DNA of 64,000 nucleotides from Oscillospiraceae bacterium (lineage in GTDB: Bacteria > Bacillota > Clostridia > Oscillospirales > Oscillospiraceae). The first letter of the stretch is position 1; the number at the start of each line of letters is the position of its first letter. Of the stretch, positions 52,495-61,406 are shown in pieces. Position numbers and translations under genes: made by a program. Below the pieces are notes generated by a model that was not told the DNA's origin, ran no database searches, and saw only the letters and a list, made by a program, of their open reading frames with translations. The stretch is taken from the NCBI GenBank assembly GCA_017527825.1, contig JAFXPO010000044.1, positions 1-64,000 of the forward strand, read 5' to 3'.

Positions 52495-53163
52495 ATGAAT
52501 TCAGGCAATCTGATCATTCGTTTGGAGCAGAAAGAAGAATATAGAGAAGTGGAAAACCTGATCCGGGAATCCTTCTGGAACGTGTACCGCCCCGGCGCAT
52601 ACGAGCACTATGTGATGCATGTGCTCCGTGACGATCCGATGTTTGTGAAGGAACTGGACTTCGTGATGCGCCTTGAAGAGAATGATCCGGCGGAGCATCC
52701 TGTCGCAGAGCGGGACGGCAGATTGATCGGGCAGAATATGTTCATGCGTACCGTCATCCACAGCGATGACGGGCGGGAGATTTCCGTTCTCACCATGGGT
52801 CCCATTGGCATCACGCCGGAGAGGAAGCGTCAGGGATACGGCAAAAAGCTGTTGGACTACTCGCTGGAGCAAGCCGCCGGTCTGGGCTTCGGCGCGGTGC
52901 TGTTTGAGGGCAACATCGACTTCTATGGCAAAAGCGGCTTCACCTACGCCAGAAATTTCGGTATCCGCTATCACGATCTGCCGGAGGGCGCGGACGACTC
53001 CTTCTTTCTCTGCAAGGAGCTGATCCCCGGATACTTAACCGGCGTCACCGGCGTCTATCAAACGCCGCAGGGCTACTATGTGGACGACGCGGACGTGGAG
53101 GAATTCGACAGGAGTTTTCCCCCGAAGGAAAAACGGAAGCTTCCGGGACAGATTTTCTCCTGA
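52495..53163 (+). CDS. GNAT family N-acetyltransferase
   Basis: A 222-residue acetyltransferase. IRLEQKEEYREVENLIRESF is the N-terminal family start; VLTMGPIGITPERKRQGYGK is the acetyl-CoA loop, and VLFEGNIDFYGKSGFTYARN the YjhQ/YpeA-like second half. TAAGGAG precedes ATG 52495. The substrate is unknown. It is the last intact gene before a long run of remnants. Confidence 0.92.
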   Translation: MNSGNLIIRLEQKEEYREVENLIRESFWNVYRPGAYEHYVMHVLRDDPMFVKELDFVMRLEENDPAEHPVAERDGRLIGQNMFMRTVIHSDDGREISVLTMGPIGITPERKRQGYGKKLLDYSLEQAAGLGFGAVLFEGNIDFYGKSGFTYARNFGIRYHDLPEGADDSFFLCKELIPGYLTGVTGVYQTPQGYYVDDADVEEFDRSFPPKEKRKLPGQIFS

Positions 53164-53205
53164 TTTACGCGCAGGAATCGCGCGGGTATGGAGATCAGCA
53201 AAAAA

Positions 53206-53277
53206 GTGACGCGCAAAAGCGCGTCACTTCAGACCGTAGACAAATGCCGTCCGAGGTTTAGACCAAGGACGGCATTT
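53206..53277. terminator. Two tandem hairpins after the acetyltransferase gene
   Basis: First stem 53206-53214 with 53219-53227 (9 bp, AAAA loop). Second stem 53242-53252 with 53267-53277 (11 bp), followed by T. The stretch 53164-53380 contains no gene that I can support. Confidence 0.7.
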
Positions 53278-53380
53278 TCTCTGGAAATGGCAGAAACGCG
53301 GCAAACGCAGCTTGCAGTATTCGCTATAACCGTCACGGTTGGTTGCGGAATATGGTGTACCACTTGCCCGGATAATCCCA

Positions 53381-53530
53381 TTACTCCTGAAAGTAGTCCT
53401 CCACCGGATGACGGTCGACGACCTCTGTGACGTCAAGGCGCGTCTTGCGGACGATCGCAAGCGTCACCCGATGGATGTCCTCGCGAAGCTCGGAGGCGTA
53501 TTGGAGGTTCTGTTCGCTGTGCTCTGCCAT
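53381..53530 (-). CDS. Small open frame, unknown, probably a gene end
   Basis: A 49-codon frame from ATG 53530 (MAEHSEQNLQYASELREDIH, ending VEDYFQE). It looks protein-like in composition but has no ribosome site and no recognised relative. It lies directly after the zinc-ribbon remnant, so it may be the C-terminal piece of a lost gene. Confidence 0.35.
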   Translation of the reverse strand: MAEHSEQNLQYASELREDIHRVTLAIVRKTRLDVTEVVDRHPVEDYFQE

Positions 53531-54205
53531 GGCATAACGTTCTGGGAGTTCCGCACTCCTCGCAGAATTTCCCGCGATTGCCCGTCTTGCCGCAGCGCGG
53601 GCACGTCCAGTCCGCAGAGGCAAGCGGCTTGCCGCACTCAGGGCAGAATTTCCCGCCGCTCACCTTCGCGCCGCAGTTCGGGCAAAAGCCTCTGCCTGCG
53701 CGGGAGCGCCGGGCTGCTGCGCCATGTTCATGCCCATAAACGCCATGGCTGCGCCGCCGGTGTTGGACGCCGCCGCGCACATGGCGTCGGCGGTGGCTCC
53801 GGTGAGGGTCGCCGCCCCCATGGAAGGATCACGCAGCGCGGCGGTGCGCTGGAGTTCCTTGATCATCGCCTCGTCCTCTTCGCCCAGCTTCATGCCGGAA
53901 ATGCCGAAAGAGGCGATCTCGATGCCGCGTTTGTCGCGCCACTTGGCGGAAAACTCGTCGTTGAGCGCCTGTGCCAGCTCCGCCGTGTGCGCGGGCAGGG
54001 ATGAGTAGCGGATTCCCATTTCGGAGATGCGGGAGCTTGCGTCGATGTACGCGTCGGCGGAGCGCTGTTCCGCCGGCTGTTTCATCTTGCCCCGCGCGAT
54101 CGCGAGGGATATTCCGCCGAAGACGGAACCCGCCAGAAGTCCAGTCACGCAGATCATCACCCAGTAGAGCGTGGAGCGCGGCACTCTGCCGGTGCGCAGA
54201 CCCAC
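53433..54205 (-). pseudogene. Composite remnant: membrane segment, SPFH-type C-terminus, zinc ribbons
   Basis: From 54205 the minus-strand frame gives a hydrophobic helix (STLYWVMICVTGLLAGSVF) and a basic tail (ARGKMKQPAEQRSADAYI) typical of TPM-domain proteins. It then passes into the C-terminal half of an SPFH/YdjI-like protein (LAQALNDEFSAKWRDKRGIE, AMAFMGMNMAQQPGAPAQ). Near 53690 the frame shifts; the next frame continues with two CxxC zinc ribbons (FCPNCGAKVSGGKFCPECGK, WTCPRCGKTGNRGKFCEECG). Pieces of two genes appear fused and then frameshifted. Confidence 0.6.
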
Positions 54206-54363
54206 CAGCCGCGGTCATAGGCGTCCATGTCGATGAACAGGCAGATGCCCTCGTGCTCGCCCCCGTAACCGTAACCGTTGAAGTCGTAAAAATCCGCCGC
54301 GCAGATGTCCTTGCCGAGGTCGTAGTCAGTTACGTCGGTGTAGATGACGATATGATCGGGCAT
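54196..54363 (-). pseudogene. TPM-domain fragment
   Basis: About 50 codons (DHIVIYTDVTDYDLGKDICA, then GYGYGGEHEGICLFIDMD) resemble the core of TPM-domain proteins. It is out of frame with the membrane helix that should follow, so the gene is broken. Confidence 0.5.
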
Positions 54364-54599
54364 GGATTCGCATCGTAGGTGTACAGTTCCGCAGTCTGTG
54401 CATTTGTATCGAGGCGGATTGCGAAGCAATCTCCCTCCACAAGCACCGGATGATCCAGCGGGATCGTGAAAAAGCCCGACCGTTCCGCACGGAAGGTCTG
54501 CGCGAACTCAAATGCATTGTCTGCAACGTTCTTTGCATCTCCGGGTTTGTAGTCAGTGCAGACGCTGATTGCAAGCTCTGCCGGCGCATTCAAAAACAC
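54330..54599 (-). pseudogene. Fragment of an unrecognised extracellular-type domain
   Basis: An open frame with a beta-rich look (FLNAPAELAISVCTDYKPGD, then GFFTIPLDHPVLVEGDCFAI), similar in style to lectin-like domains of surface proteases. No start or signal sequence is visible; it is joined at both ends to unrelated fragments. Confidence 0.4.
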
Positions 54600-54643
54600 C
54601 TTTATAGCATCCAGTCGCTCCTGCTCTGCTTCCCTTGGAAACG

Positions 54644-54823
54644 CTACAACATAAGATGAGCAGCCGCTGATCGTACCGCTGCTTCTTCCTCGTTGACCAC
54701 AAGCTCACCGTCTGCGTTGGCATCGTACCCGTAGCACTTCCGCTGCGCCAGCTTGGAAGTTCCATCCTGGAACCCACGCCGAAGCCCAGCCTTGATATTC
54801 TCACTATGCTGAATTGCGTTCAT
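54644..54823 (-). pseudogene. Fragment of a large serine recombinase
   Basis: A 59-codon frame from ATG 54823, which has AGGAGGG nine bases upstream. The text HSENIKAGLRRGFQDGTSKL and AQRKCYGYDANADGELVVNE belongs to the middle recombinase domain of resolvase/invertase-type proteins of mobile elements; the catalytic N-terminus and the rest are missing. It marks the former presence of an integrative element. Confidence 0.7.
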
Positions 54824-54849
54824 CAGTTAAACCCTCCTGAATTTCAATA

Positions 54850-54877
54850 AAAAACCGTGGCTCACACCACGGTTTTT
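54850..54877. terminator. Bidirectional terminator-like hairpin
   Basis: An 11-bp stem (54850-54860 with 54867-54877) with A and T runs at the ends, upstream of the recombinase fragment. Confidence 0.8.
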
Positions 54878-54902
54878 ACTATGCTGTTTCGCCCTCCACC
54901 TC

Positions 54903-55061
54903 TTACAATTCGTCGTCCTCGACTACAATGCAGTTGACGATTCCGCTTCGTGCGGTGCAGGCGTCAAGTGCGATGATGCCCGATGTGCTGTATGGACTGA
55001 AGTCGGCGTCTGCGCCAAGCTGTTCGACGGTTCTGCGCACCGTCTCGCCGACGCCTCATCA
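54903..55061 (-). pseudogene. C-terminal fragment of an unrecognised protein
   Basis: An open frame of about 52 codons ending at 54903, reading VEQLGADADFSPYSTSGIIA and then SGIVNCIVVEDDEL. It has no start codon. I do not recognise the family. The stretch 55062-55223 holds only a hairpin (ttcaaggctg pairing with cagccttgaa near 55134-55172) and no gene. Confidence 0.35.
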
Positions 55062-55223
55062 TTTTATGGTTTGCTGCTATGTCGTGAGTTCAAATCCTGC
55101 CAGTTTGGTTTTTCAGCAGGAAAATAGTAAAATTTCAAGGCTGCTTCGGTGCGAAACGAAACAGCCTTGAAACCCGCATGGTTGCTGCGTTTTTTGACAG
55201 AATAGTAGTTTCATTCTGTAAGT

Positions 55224-55653
55224 TTGTATACCTCCGACCTCTCCTCCGCGGTCCGCCCGCGGCTGATGGTCTTCACCGTCCTCGGCATCCTTGCCGTCTT
55301 CGGGCTGAGCCTCGTCTACGCCATCCGGTTTGTGAAGGTGCGCGATCGCCGCGGCGTGGTGGTACAGGGCATGTACCGCTCCAACTTCCTGATCCGCGGT
55401 CTGCCTCGGACGGTTGGTCATCGTCCCCGCGCTGGTGCTGAGGGTCGCGATCCGGCTTGGCTTCCGCGGCATTGAGTTCATCACCCTGCTGGCGATCTTT
55501 GCCTCCTCCACCGCCGTCGCCTCGTTCACGATGGCGGAGCAGATGGGCGGCGACGCGGCGCTTGCCGGCGACATTGTGGTGATGACCAGCGCGCTGGCGT
55601 CGCTGACGCTGTTCGGCTGGAGCCTTCTGTTCAAATCGCTCAACTTATTCTGA
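55224..55653 (+). pseudogene. AEC-family (auxin efflux carrier type) transporter remnant
   Basis: The first frame gives SSAVRPRLMVFTVLGILAVF and RRGVVVQGMYRSNFLI, a middle part of AEC transporters. After a join near 55405 the second frame gives VIVPALVLRVAIRLGFRGIE and the family end (SSTAVASFTMAEQMGGDAAL, LFGWSLLFKSLNLF). The N-terminal helices and an internal stretch are missing, and the frames do not match. Confidence 0.68.
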
Positions 55654-55752
55654 TATTTCTGTTTATTTTATTGCATAGCGCCCAAGCCCGCTACGGATTT
55701 TGAAACGAAGAAAACCTAAAACTACGGATTTTCCAACACAAACACAATTTTC

Positions 55753-56155
55753 ATGAAAATGCACAAAGAGATCCGAACGAAAACCGGCTGCATCAGCCGC
55801 ATCCATATCGAGCGCGCCGCTCGGGAGGCTGGCTACAGCATGGCCTCCCACCACTGCCACCCGTACTTTGAGCTGTACTATGTGGAAAACGGCGCATGCC
55901 GCTTCATGATCGACGACAACATGTACGACCTGCACAAGGGCGACTACATTCTGATCCCGCCGGAAACCTTTCATTACACCCGCTATCTGTTCGGCGCCTG
56001 CAAGCGGACCGATCTCTATTTCCGCAGCGAGGACATCAGCGAGGCCGCCGGCATCGGCATACATGAGTATCTGGCGTTCACCCGCCTGCAGCACGCCGCC
56101 GCGGAGCTTATCTCCACCGACGACACCATCACGCAGATCGCGCCGCGCAGCGGCT
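55753..56155 (+). pseudogene. AraC-family regulator with internal and C-terminal loss
   Basis: From ATG 55753 the N-terminal cupin part is recognisable (SMASHHCHPYFELYYVENGA, then GDYILIPPETFHYTRYLFG). It is joined after DLYFRSEDI to a piece of the C-terminal HTH region (GIHEYLAFTRLQHAAAELIS, then TDDTITQIA). The linker, first HTH helices and the end are missing, and the rest of the frame is antisense to the YesN-type gene. Confidence 0.62.
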
Positions 56156-56907
56156 CACGTGCCGCTGGTATCCTGATACTCGCTGGGCGAGACGCCGACG
56201 AGCTTCTTGAACGTGGAGGAAAAATGCGTCACGTCGCGATAGCCCACCGCCTCCGCGACCTCGTAGATCTTCACGCGGCAGTCCCTGAGCTGCTCCATCG
56301 CCTGATGCATGCGGTAGCGCGTGAGATAGTTGAGCAGCGTGTAGTCCGTTTCCTTCTTGAAAAGATGGCTCAAATGCCCCTCGCTGATGCCGAGGTGCTC
56401 CGCAATGGCGGCGACGCCGATGCCCGGCTCGCTGTAATGCGCGCCGATGTAGTCCATCGCCTCCAGCACGTACTTGCTCTTGTCTCCCTTCTTGAGCTGA
56501 TACAGCATCGGCGCCTCCTGCGCGCCTTCGCCGTCGCCGATCTTCTTTTTCAGCGCCAGCACCGCCTCCTCCAGCTCGCCGTCGCGAAACGGCTTCAGGA
56601 GGAAATCCACCGCGCCGAGGCGCAGCGCGGTCTGGGCGTATTCGAAGCTGTCGTAGGCGGTGAGAATGATGGTGTAGACGTTGTTGCCGCGCTCGCGAAG
56701 CCGGCGCAGCATCTCAAGGCCGTCGAGGCGCGGCATTTTGAGGTCGGTGATGATGAGAGAGGGATCCAGCCGCTCCACCGCTTCCAAGGCCTCGACGCCG
56801 TTGGCGGCCTCGCCCACCACGACGCAGTCCAGCGCCGCCCAGTCGATGGCCAGCACGATGCCCTTGCGGATCAGCTCCTCATCCTCGACGACCAATACCT
56901 TTAGCAT
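56155..56907 (-). CDS. YesN-type response regulator (receiver plus AraC HTH)
   Basis: A 250-residue regulator. The receiver at 1-120 has phospho-acceptor Asp55 in LIITDLKMPRLDG and Lys in FLLKPFRDG. The AraC-type double helix-turn-helix at about 150-245 includes GIGVAAIAEHLGISEGHLSH and GYRDVTHFSSTFKKLVGVSP. It overlaps the YesM-type kinase gene by seven bases. Likely target: the divergent ABC importer at 59872 onwards. Confidence 0.95.
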   Translation of the reverse strand: MLKVLVVEDEELIRKGIVLAIDWAALDCVVVGEAANGVEALEAVERLDPSLIITDLKMPRLDGLEMLRRLRERGNNVYTIILTAYDSFEYAQTALRLGAVDFLLKPFRDGELEEAVLALKKKIGDGEGAQEAPMLYQLKKGDKSKYVLEAMDYIGAHYSEPGIGVAAIAEHLGISEGHLSHLFKKETDYTLLNYLTRYRMHQAMEQLRDCRVKIYEVAEAVGYRDVTHFSSTFKKLVGVSPSEYQDTSGT

Positions 56908-58607
56908 TCTTCCTCCGCCTCCTCTCTGCGCAGCGGCAGCACCGCCGTGACCACAGCGCCTCCGACCTTCGGGTTTTCCAGATACAGGCCGCTGCCCTCG
57001 CCGTAGTATTTGCGCAGGATCATATCGACATTATACAGCCCCAGATGGCCTCGCGCAAGCGTTTCGTTGCGCTCGCGGTACGCGCCGGTCATGCCGTCGG
57101 GGAACCCTCTGCCGTTGTCCGCAACGCGGATGCGCAGCGTTTTGCCGTCGCTCTCCGCCGTCACCGCTACCGCGCCGTTCTCCACGCCCTCCAGCCCGTG
57201 CAGGATCGCGTTCTCCGCCAGCGGCTGCAGGATCATTTTCGGCACGACGCAGTCCTCCAGCTCCGCCGGAAGGTCCAGCGTGAACGTGAAGCCGTCGGAG
57301 AGGCGTATCCTCTGGATCTCGATGTAGCGCTCCAGGATCTCCGCCTCGCGGCGCAGCGGCACCAGCTCGTCCGGCGAAATGCCGAAGCGCAGAATGTCGG
57401 CGAGGTCGGCGGACATGGTCGCCACCTGCGGCACCTTGTTGATCTTGCTGATCCACTTCATCGTGTCCAGCGTGTTGCCGAGGAAGTGCGGGTTGAGCTG
57501 CGCCTGCAGCATCCGGATCTGCGTCTCGTCCAGCGCGCGCTGGTTTTCCAGCAGCGCCTCCTGATTGCGCGAAAGGGCTTCGACCATGCCGTTGAACTGC
57601 GTGCCGAGGCGGCTCAGCTCATCGCTCTTGGCCCCTGCGTTGTCGACGCGCGCGTCGAGATCGCCCAGCTCCACGCGGGAAAACGCGCCCTCGAGGCGGC
57701 GGATCGGCTCGGAGATCTGCTGCGAATAGGTGAAGCTCATCAGGATGGAGATCAGCACGCAGATCAGCGCGCTGAACGCGGTCACGGTATAGAGCACGCG
57801 CATGGTGTTCTGCGTCAGCACCTCCGGCTGACGCAGAACGAGGTAAAAGCCCGTGGACTCCTGCCGCGCGACGGTGTAGAGAAACAGCTCGTCCGCGGCG
57901 TTCAGCGTTGCGCCGCTCATCAGCCGCTCCCGCAGCTGCGGCGCGAGGGTGTCCGCCAGTCCCGCCTCCGTGGCGTAGACGCCGTGCCAGTACGGGGACA
58001 GGAGCAGCAGATCGTTCTGCGCGCCGTAGCGCCCGTCATACAGCGCCCGGAAATGCGCGTCATACATCTGGATGACGAGATACCCGATAATCTCATCATG
58101 GCTGTCGCAGATCGCTGCCGCACCCCGCAGAAGCGGCCCGTTGCCGCCCTCCTCGCAGGGGAGGAACGGGATGGTCTCACCGCCCCCCTCCGCCGCGGCA
58201 TTGAGCGCGCCCCAGCCCGTCGGCAGCGAGGCGATGCGAGGCAGGCTCTGCGTCGACCAGCGGAACAGCCCGTCCGCGTCGTAGATCTCGAAATTGGCAT
58301 AGCCGCGCAGGTCCTCGGTGGCGCGGAACAGCTCATTGTAGACGCGCGTGGAACTGACCGCGCCGCCGGTGAGCGCGGCGCGCAGGGTGGCGTTCTCGCG
58401 CAGCGCGTCGCGCACGCGGACGAAGCCCTCGGCGGCGGCGTCCATGGCGGAGAGCGCATGGTCCAGGTATTCCTGCGCCTCCCGCTCGGAGGTCGCCGTC
58501 ATGCGATAGTGGAACACCTGCAGCAGCAGCGCCGACGAGATGACCAGCGGGATGAGCGAGACGATCAGAAACGCCGCGAACAGGCGGCCGCGGAAAGAAA
58601 CCCTCAT
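56901..58607 (-). CDS. YesM-type sensor histidine kinase
   Basis: A 568-residue membrane kinase: TM1 at about 8-30, an extracytoplasmic dCache-like sensor of about 240 residues, TM2 at about 278-298, HAMP (SEPIRRLEGAFSRVELGDLD), then the His_kinase domain with MLQAQLNPHFLGNTLDTMKW, in which the histidine is the phospho-site, and the ATPase motif VADNGRGFPDGM. It overlaps the binding-protein gene upstream by four bases and the regulator gene downstream by seven, so the three are one translational unit. Confidence 0.95.
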   Translation of the reverse strand: MRVSFRGRLFAAFLIVSLIPLVISSALLLQVFHYRMTATSEREAQEYLDHALSAMDAAAEGFVRVRDALRENATLRAALTGGAVSSTRVYNELFRATEDLRGYANFEIYDADGLFRWSTQSLPRIASLPTGWGALNAAAEGGGETIPFLPCEEGGNGPLLRGAAAICDSHDEIIGYLVIQMYDAHFRALYDGRYGAQNDLLLLSPYWHGVYATEAGLADTLAPQLRERLMSGATLNAADELFLYTVARQESTGFYLVLRQPEVLTQNTMRVLYTVTAFSALICVLISILMSFTYSQQISEPIRRLEGAFSRVELGDLDARVDNAGAKSDELSRLGTQFNGMVEALSRNQEALLENQRALDETQIRMLQAQLNPHFLGNTLDTMKWISKINKVPQVATMSADLADILRFGISPDELVPLRREAEILERYIEIQRIRLSDGFTFTLDLPAELEDCVVPKMILQPLAENAILHGLEGVENGAVAVTAESDGKTLRIRVADNGRGFPDGMTGAYRERNETLARGHLGLYNVDMILRKYYGEGSGLYLENPKVGGAVVTAVLPLRREEAEEEC

Positions 58608-59632
58608 GTGCCCGCCTCCTCTCCGCCGAGAAGGAAGGCCCAGGTCATCAGCAGCGCGTCGCGCCGCGCGCTGGTCTCCGGCACATCGTAGTCGACGAGC
58701 GCAAACTCGTCCAGCGCGGGAATGTCCGCCGCGTCGGGCACGTCGTCGCGCACGCTGCGGCGGTAAAAGCTGTTGGTCAGCAGCCTTTGCACGTCCGCGC
58801 CGGCGGTAAAGTCGAGGAAACGCTTCGCGTTCTCCTCGTGGGCGCAGCCCTTGACCAGCGCGCTGCCGTCGGGAACGCAGCTGGTGCCGTCCGCGGGGTA
58901 AACGAGGCCGATGTCGTCGCCGGAGGCGATGCGCTGGCGCGCCGTCTCCTCCAGCGTGATGCCCACAAGGTCGCTGCCCTCCGCCACGGAGGAAAGCACC
59001 GCGCCCGAGGAGGCGAGCTGGCGGTCGCGGAGCGCGTCGGCAAAGCGGCGCAGCGTCTCCTCTCCGTCGCCGCCGACGGCCGCGAGCAGCGTCACCAATC
59101 CGGTGAACGACGAACCGGAAATAGACGGGTCGCTGAACGCGATGCGCCCGCGGTAGGTCTCGTCAAAAAGGTCGCTCCAGCTCGTCAGATCGCCGTCGCC
59201 CACCAGCTTGCGGTTGTAAATGAGCACCACCGGCAGCGCGGAAAAGGGCGTCCAGATGTCGTCCGCCGCGCGAAACTGGGGCTGCAGATGCGCCGCCTCG
59301 GCGCAGGTGTACGGCACAAACCGGTCGCGGTACGCCTCCAGGCTCTCGACGCCGCCGCCGAACATCACGTCTGCGCGCGGCGCGTCGGCTTCGGAGGCAA
59401 TGCGCTCCAGCAGCTCGTTGGTACCGCCGGTCACGACCGTGACCCAGATGCCGGTACGCGCCTCGAATTCGCGCACGATGGGACGGTAGACCTCCTCCTT
59501 GTGGGAGGTATAGACCGTGAGGCGGTGCGCCTCGTCGGGGGCATAGTCGTTCGGCGGCTCCGTGCGAACGGCGCAGCCGCTCAGCACGAGGCAGAGGGCC
59601 AGCAGGATACAAATGAGGGATCGTCTGTGCAT
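58604..59632 (-). CDS. Ferric/anion-type periplasmic binding lipoprotein of the sensory triad
   Basis: A 342-residue lipoprotein: signal with lipobox LSGC (Cys20) and a type II binding-protein fold (LTVYTSHKEEVYRPIVREFE, RADVMFGGGVESLEAYRDRF, VVLIYNRKLVGDGDLTSW). The family covers Fe3+, thiamine, phosphonate and phosphoglycerate binding proteins. It is the first gene of the triad with YesM and YesN, a layout like PgtC-PgtB-PgtA of the phosphoglycerate system, so it may present ligand to the kinase rather than feed a transporter. GGAGG precedes ATG 59632. Confidence 0.88.
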   Translation of the reverse strand: MHRRSLICILLALCLVLSGCAVRTEPPNDYAPDEAHRLTVYTSHKEEVYRPIVREFEARTGIWVTVVTGGTNELLERIASEADAPRADVMFGGGVESLEAYRDRFVPYTCAEAAHLQPQFRAADDIWTPFSALPVVLIYNRKLVGDGDLTSWSDLFDETYRGRIAFSDPSISGSSFTGLVTLLAAVGGDGEETLRRFADALRDRQLASSGAVLSSVAEGSDLVGITLEETARQRIASGDDIGLVYPADGTSCVPDGSALVKGCAHEENAKRFLDFTAGADVQRLLTNSFYRRSVRDDVPDAADIPALDEFALVDYDVPETSARRDALLMTWAFLLGGEEAGT

Positions 59633-59871
59633 GGGACGGGGCCTCCTTGGCGAAAACTGTCAAAACACAGCGCGCTTTTTTGTGCAATTATATCATATCA
59701 AAGCAAAATGTAAAGAGCCAAATTAGATATTATTTACAAAAATCGTCAAAATCATCGGGAAAAAAGCAGTTTTGTCCTCTGTTAAACGAGCGGCTGCAGA
59801 AATATAATAACATCATCCATAGAGTGGTCGCAAGACCGCTCAAATCGTTTTATAGATAAGGAGGAAACGAA
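59633..59871. promoter_or_regulatory. Divergent regulatory region of the sensory triad and the ABC importer
   Basis: 239 bases without a gene, AT-rich. On the plus strand TATAAT lies at 59803-59808 with a weak -35 (TGTTAA, 17 bases before). The leader then has a hairpin (GAGTGGTC pairing with GACCGCTC near 59820-59840) just before the AAGGAGG site of the binding-protein gene. A YesN binding site is expected here but I could not define it. Confidence 0.55.
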
Positions 59872-61299
59872 ATGAAGAAGTTTCTGGCACTGGTTCTGGC
59901 GCTCGCAATGACGCTGGCGCTGGTGGCCTGCGGCGGCGGCAACAGCAGCTCCGGCGGCTCCACGACCACCACCCCCGCGGACACCACGACCACCACCCCG
60001 GCCGCGACCAACAGCGGCTCCACCTCCACCCCCGCTCCCGCCGATGACGCGAACCTGACCGCGGTTCAGAAGATCATCAAGGAAGCCGAAGGCATGACCA
60101 TGGAGGAGCTCGCCAAGAAGGCGATCGAGGAGTCCAAGGGTCAGACCCTTTACGGCGTGGGCAACTCCAGCCGCGGCAAGAGCGCGCTGCCGCTGTTCAT
60201 CGAGTATCTGCAGAGCATCGACCCCAGCTACACGCTTGAGTTCGACTGGCAGCAGCCGAAGAACAACAAGATCTTCGATCAGCTCACCGCCAACTCCCAG
60301 AAGGCCACCGGCACCTTCGCCGTGACCCTCATTCAGGACGGCAACCAGATCGAGAGCAAGATGGTCCAGACCGGCATCCTCGACACCTTCATCCCGAAGG
60401 AGTGGGCGGAGGCCAACGGCGTGGACGCGGCGACCTATGACGGCTATCTGCCGCTCCAGACCCTGAACAAGGTCTTCATGTACAACTGCACCGGCTCCAA
60501 GGTCTATGACAACGTTTGGGACTATGTCGCGGACGGCGAGCACGGCCAGTTCATGGACATCGACTCCGAGATCGTCGGCAAGAACTTCCTTTACATGCTC
60601 ACCGAGGACACTTATGCCGGCTGGCTGAAGGAGGCCTTCGACAAGCTCTCCGCCGATGAGCAGGCTTACTTCCAGCCCACCATCAAGGCGATGGAGACCG
60701 ACGCGTCCGATCTGGGCCTCGGTCCCAACGGCGCGTATGCCCTCGCGTGGATCAAGCTCTGGGTCGGCAGCTACAACGCTGTCACCGATGACGGCCCGAT
60801 CTGCAACAACCTCGTCCAGACCTCTGCGACCGATCAGTTCGGCCTGCTGGTCTACTCCAAGCTGCGCTCCGTCGAGGAGTCCGCGAGCGCTTCCGTCAAC
60901 AACGTGAAGGTCGCGGCGTATCAGGACGGCTATGAGGGCATCGGCGGTTACGGCTACTGCCACTACATGTTCGTGCCCGACAACAGCCCGCTGCCCTGGA
61001 CCGCTTGCGCGTTCATCGCTTACATCACCTGCACCGTCGACGGCTTCTCCGCTTGGGGCAAGGATATGGGCGGCTACTCCTCCAACCCGACCGTCGCGGC
61101 CGGCACCGAGGAGAAGTATGGTCACTCTCAGGGCGGCTTCGTCGATGGCGTCGATACCTATCCCAACAAGAACGACCGCGGCTATGACTGGTGGACCACC
61201 ACCGGCAAGCTCGTCCTCGAAGACCCCGAGTACTGCGCGGACGCTGCGTTCACAGTCGGCAGCTGGATCGAGATGCTCGACAAGTACAGCGCGGGCTAA
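59872..61299 (+). CDS. ABC importer substrate-binding lipoprotein
   Basis: A 475-residue lipoprotein: signal to the lipobox LVAC (Cys20), a Thr/Ser/Ala-rich linker to about 62, then a type II binding fold (TLYGVGNSSRGKSALPLFIE, then ANSQKATGTFAVTLIQDGNQ). It starts the operon with a fused permease and an ATPase, and a strong hairpin behind it should raise its mRNA level over the downstream genes. By permease type the substrate would be a metal-chelate, phosphorylated or small organic compound; it is not readable from sequence. Confidence 0.9.
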   Translation: MKKFLALVLALAMTLALVACGGGNSSSGGSTTTTPADTTTTTPAATNSGSTSTPAPADDANLTAVQKIIKEAEGMTMEELAKKAIEESKGQTLYGVGNSSRGKSALPLFIEYLQSIDPSYTLEFDWQQPKNNKIFDQLTANSQKATGTFAVTLIQDGNQIESKMVQTGILDTFIPKEWAEANGVDAATYDGYLPLQTLNKVFMYNCTGSKVYDNVWDYVADGEHGQFMDIDSEIVGKNFLYMLTEDTYAGWLKEAFDKLSADEQAYFQPTIKAMETDASDLGLGPNGAYALAWIKLWVGSYNAVTDDGPICNNLVQTSATDQFGLLVYSKLRSVEESASASVNNVKVAAYQDGYEGIGGYGYCHYMFVPDNSPLPWTACAFIAYITCTVDGFSAWGKDMGGYSSNPTVAAGTEEKYGHSQGGFVDGVDTYPNKNDRGYDWWTTTGKLVLEDPEYCADAAFTVGSWIEMLDKYSAG

Positions 61300-61339
61300 T
61301 TGCAACTGATAGCTGATACTGTTGTGTAAACGGTAAACG

Positions 61340-61373
61340 GCGCCTCCGGGTGCGGCCCCGCATCCGGAGGCGC
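61340..61373 (+). repeat. Stable intercistronic hairpin after the binding-protein gene
   Basis: A 15-bp GC-rich stem with one G-U pair (about 61340-61354 with 61359-61373). A short TTGTTCT follows. It probably acts as a partial terminator or protects the upstream message. Confidence 0.82.
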
Positions 61374-61406
61374 TTGTTCTATCCCTGACAGGAAGGAGAA
61401 AACCAC

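Noticed and set aside
53206..56155. An intact prophage or integrative element.
   Set aside because: Only a 59-codon recombinase fragment is present; there are no structural, replication or transfer genes and no paired attachment repeats that I could find.
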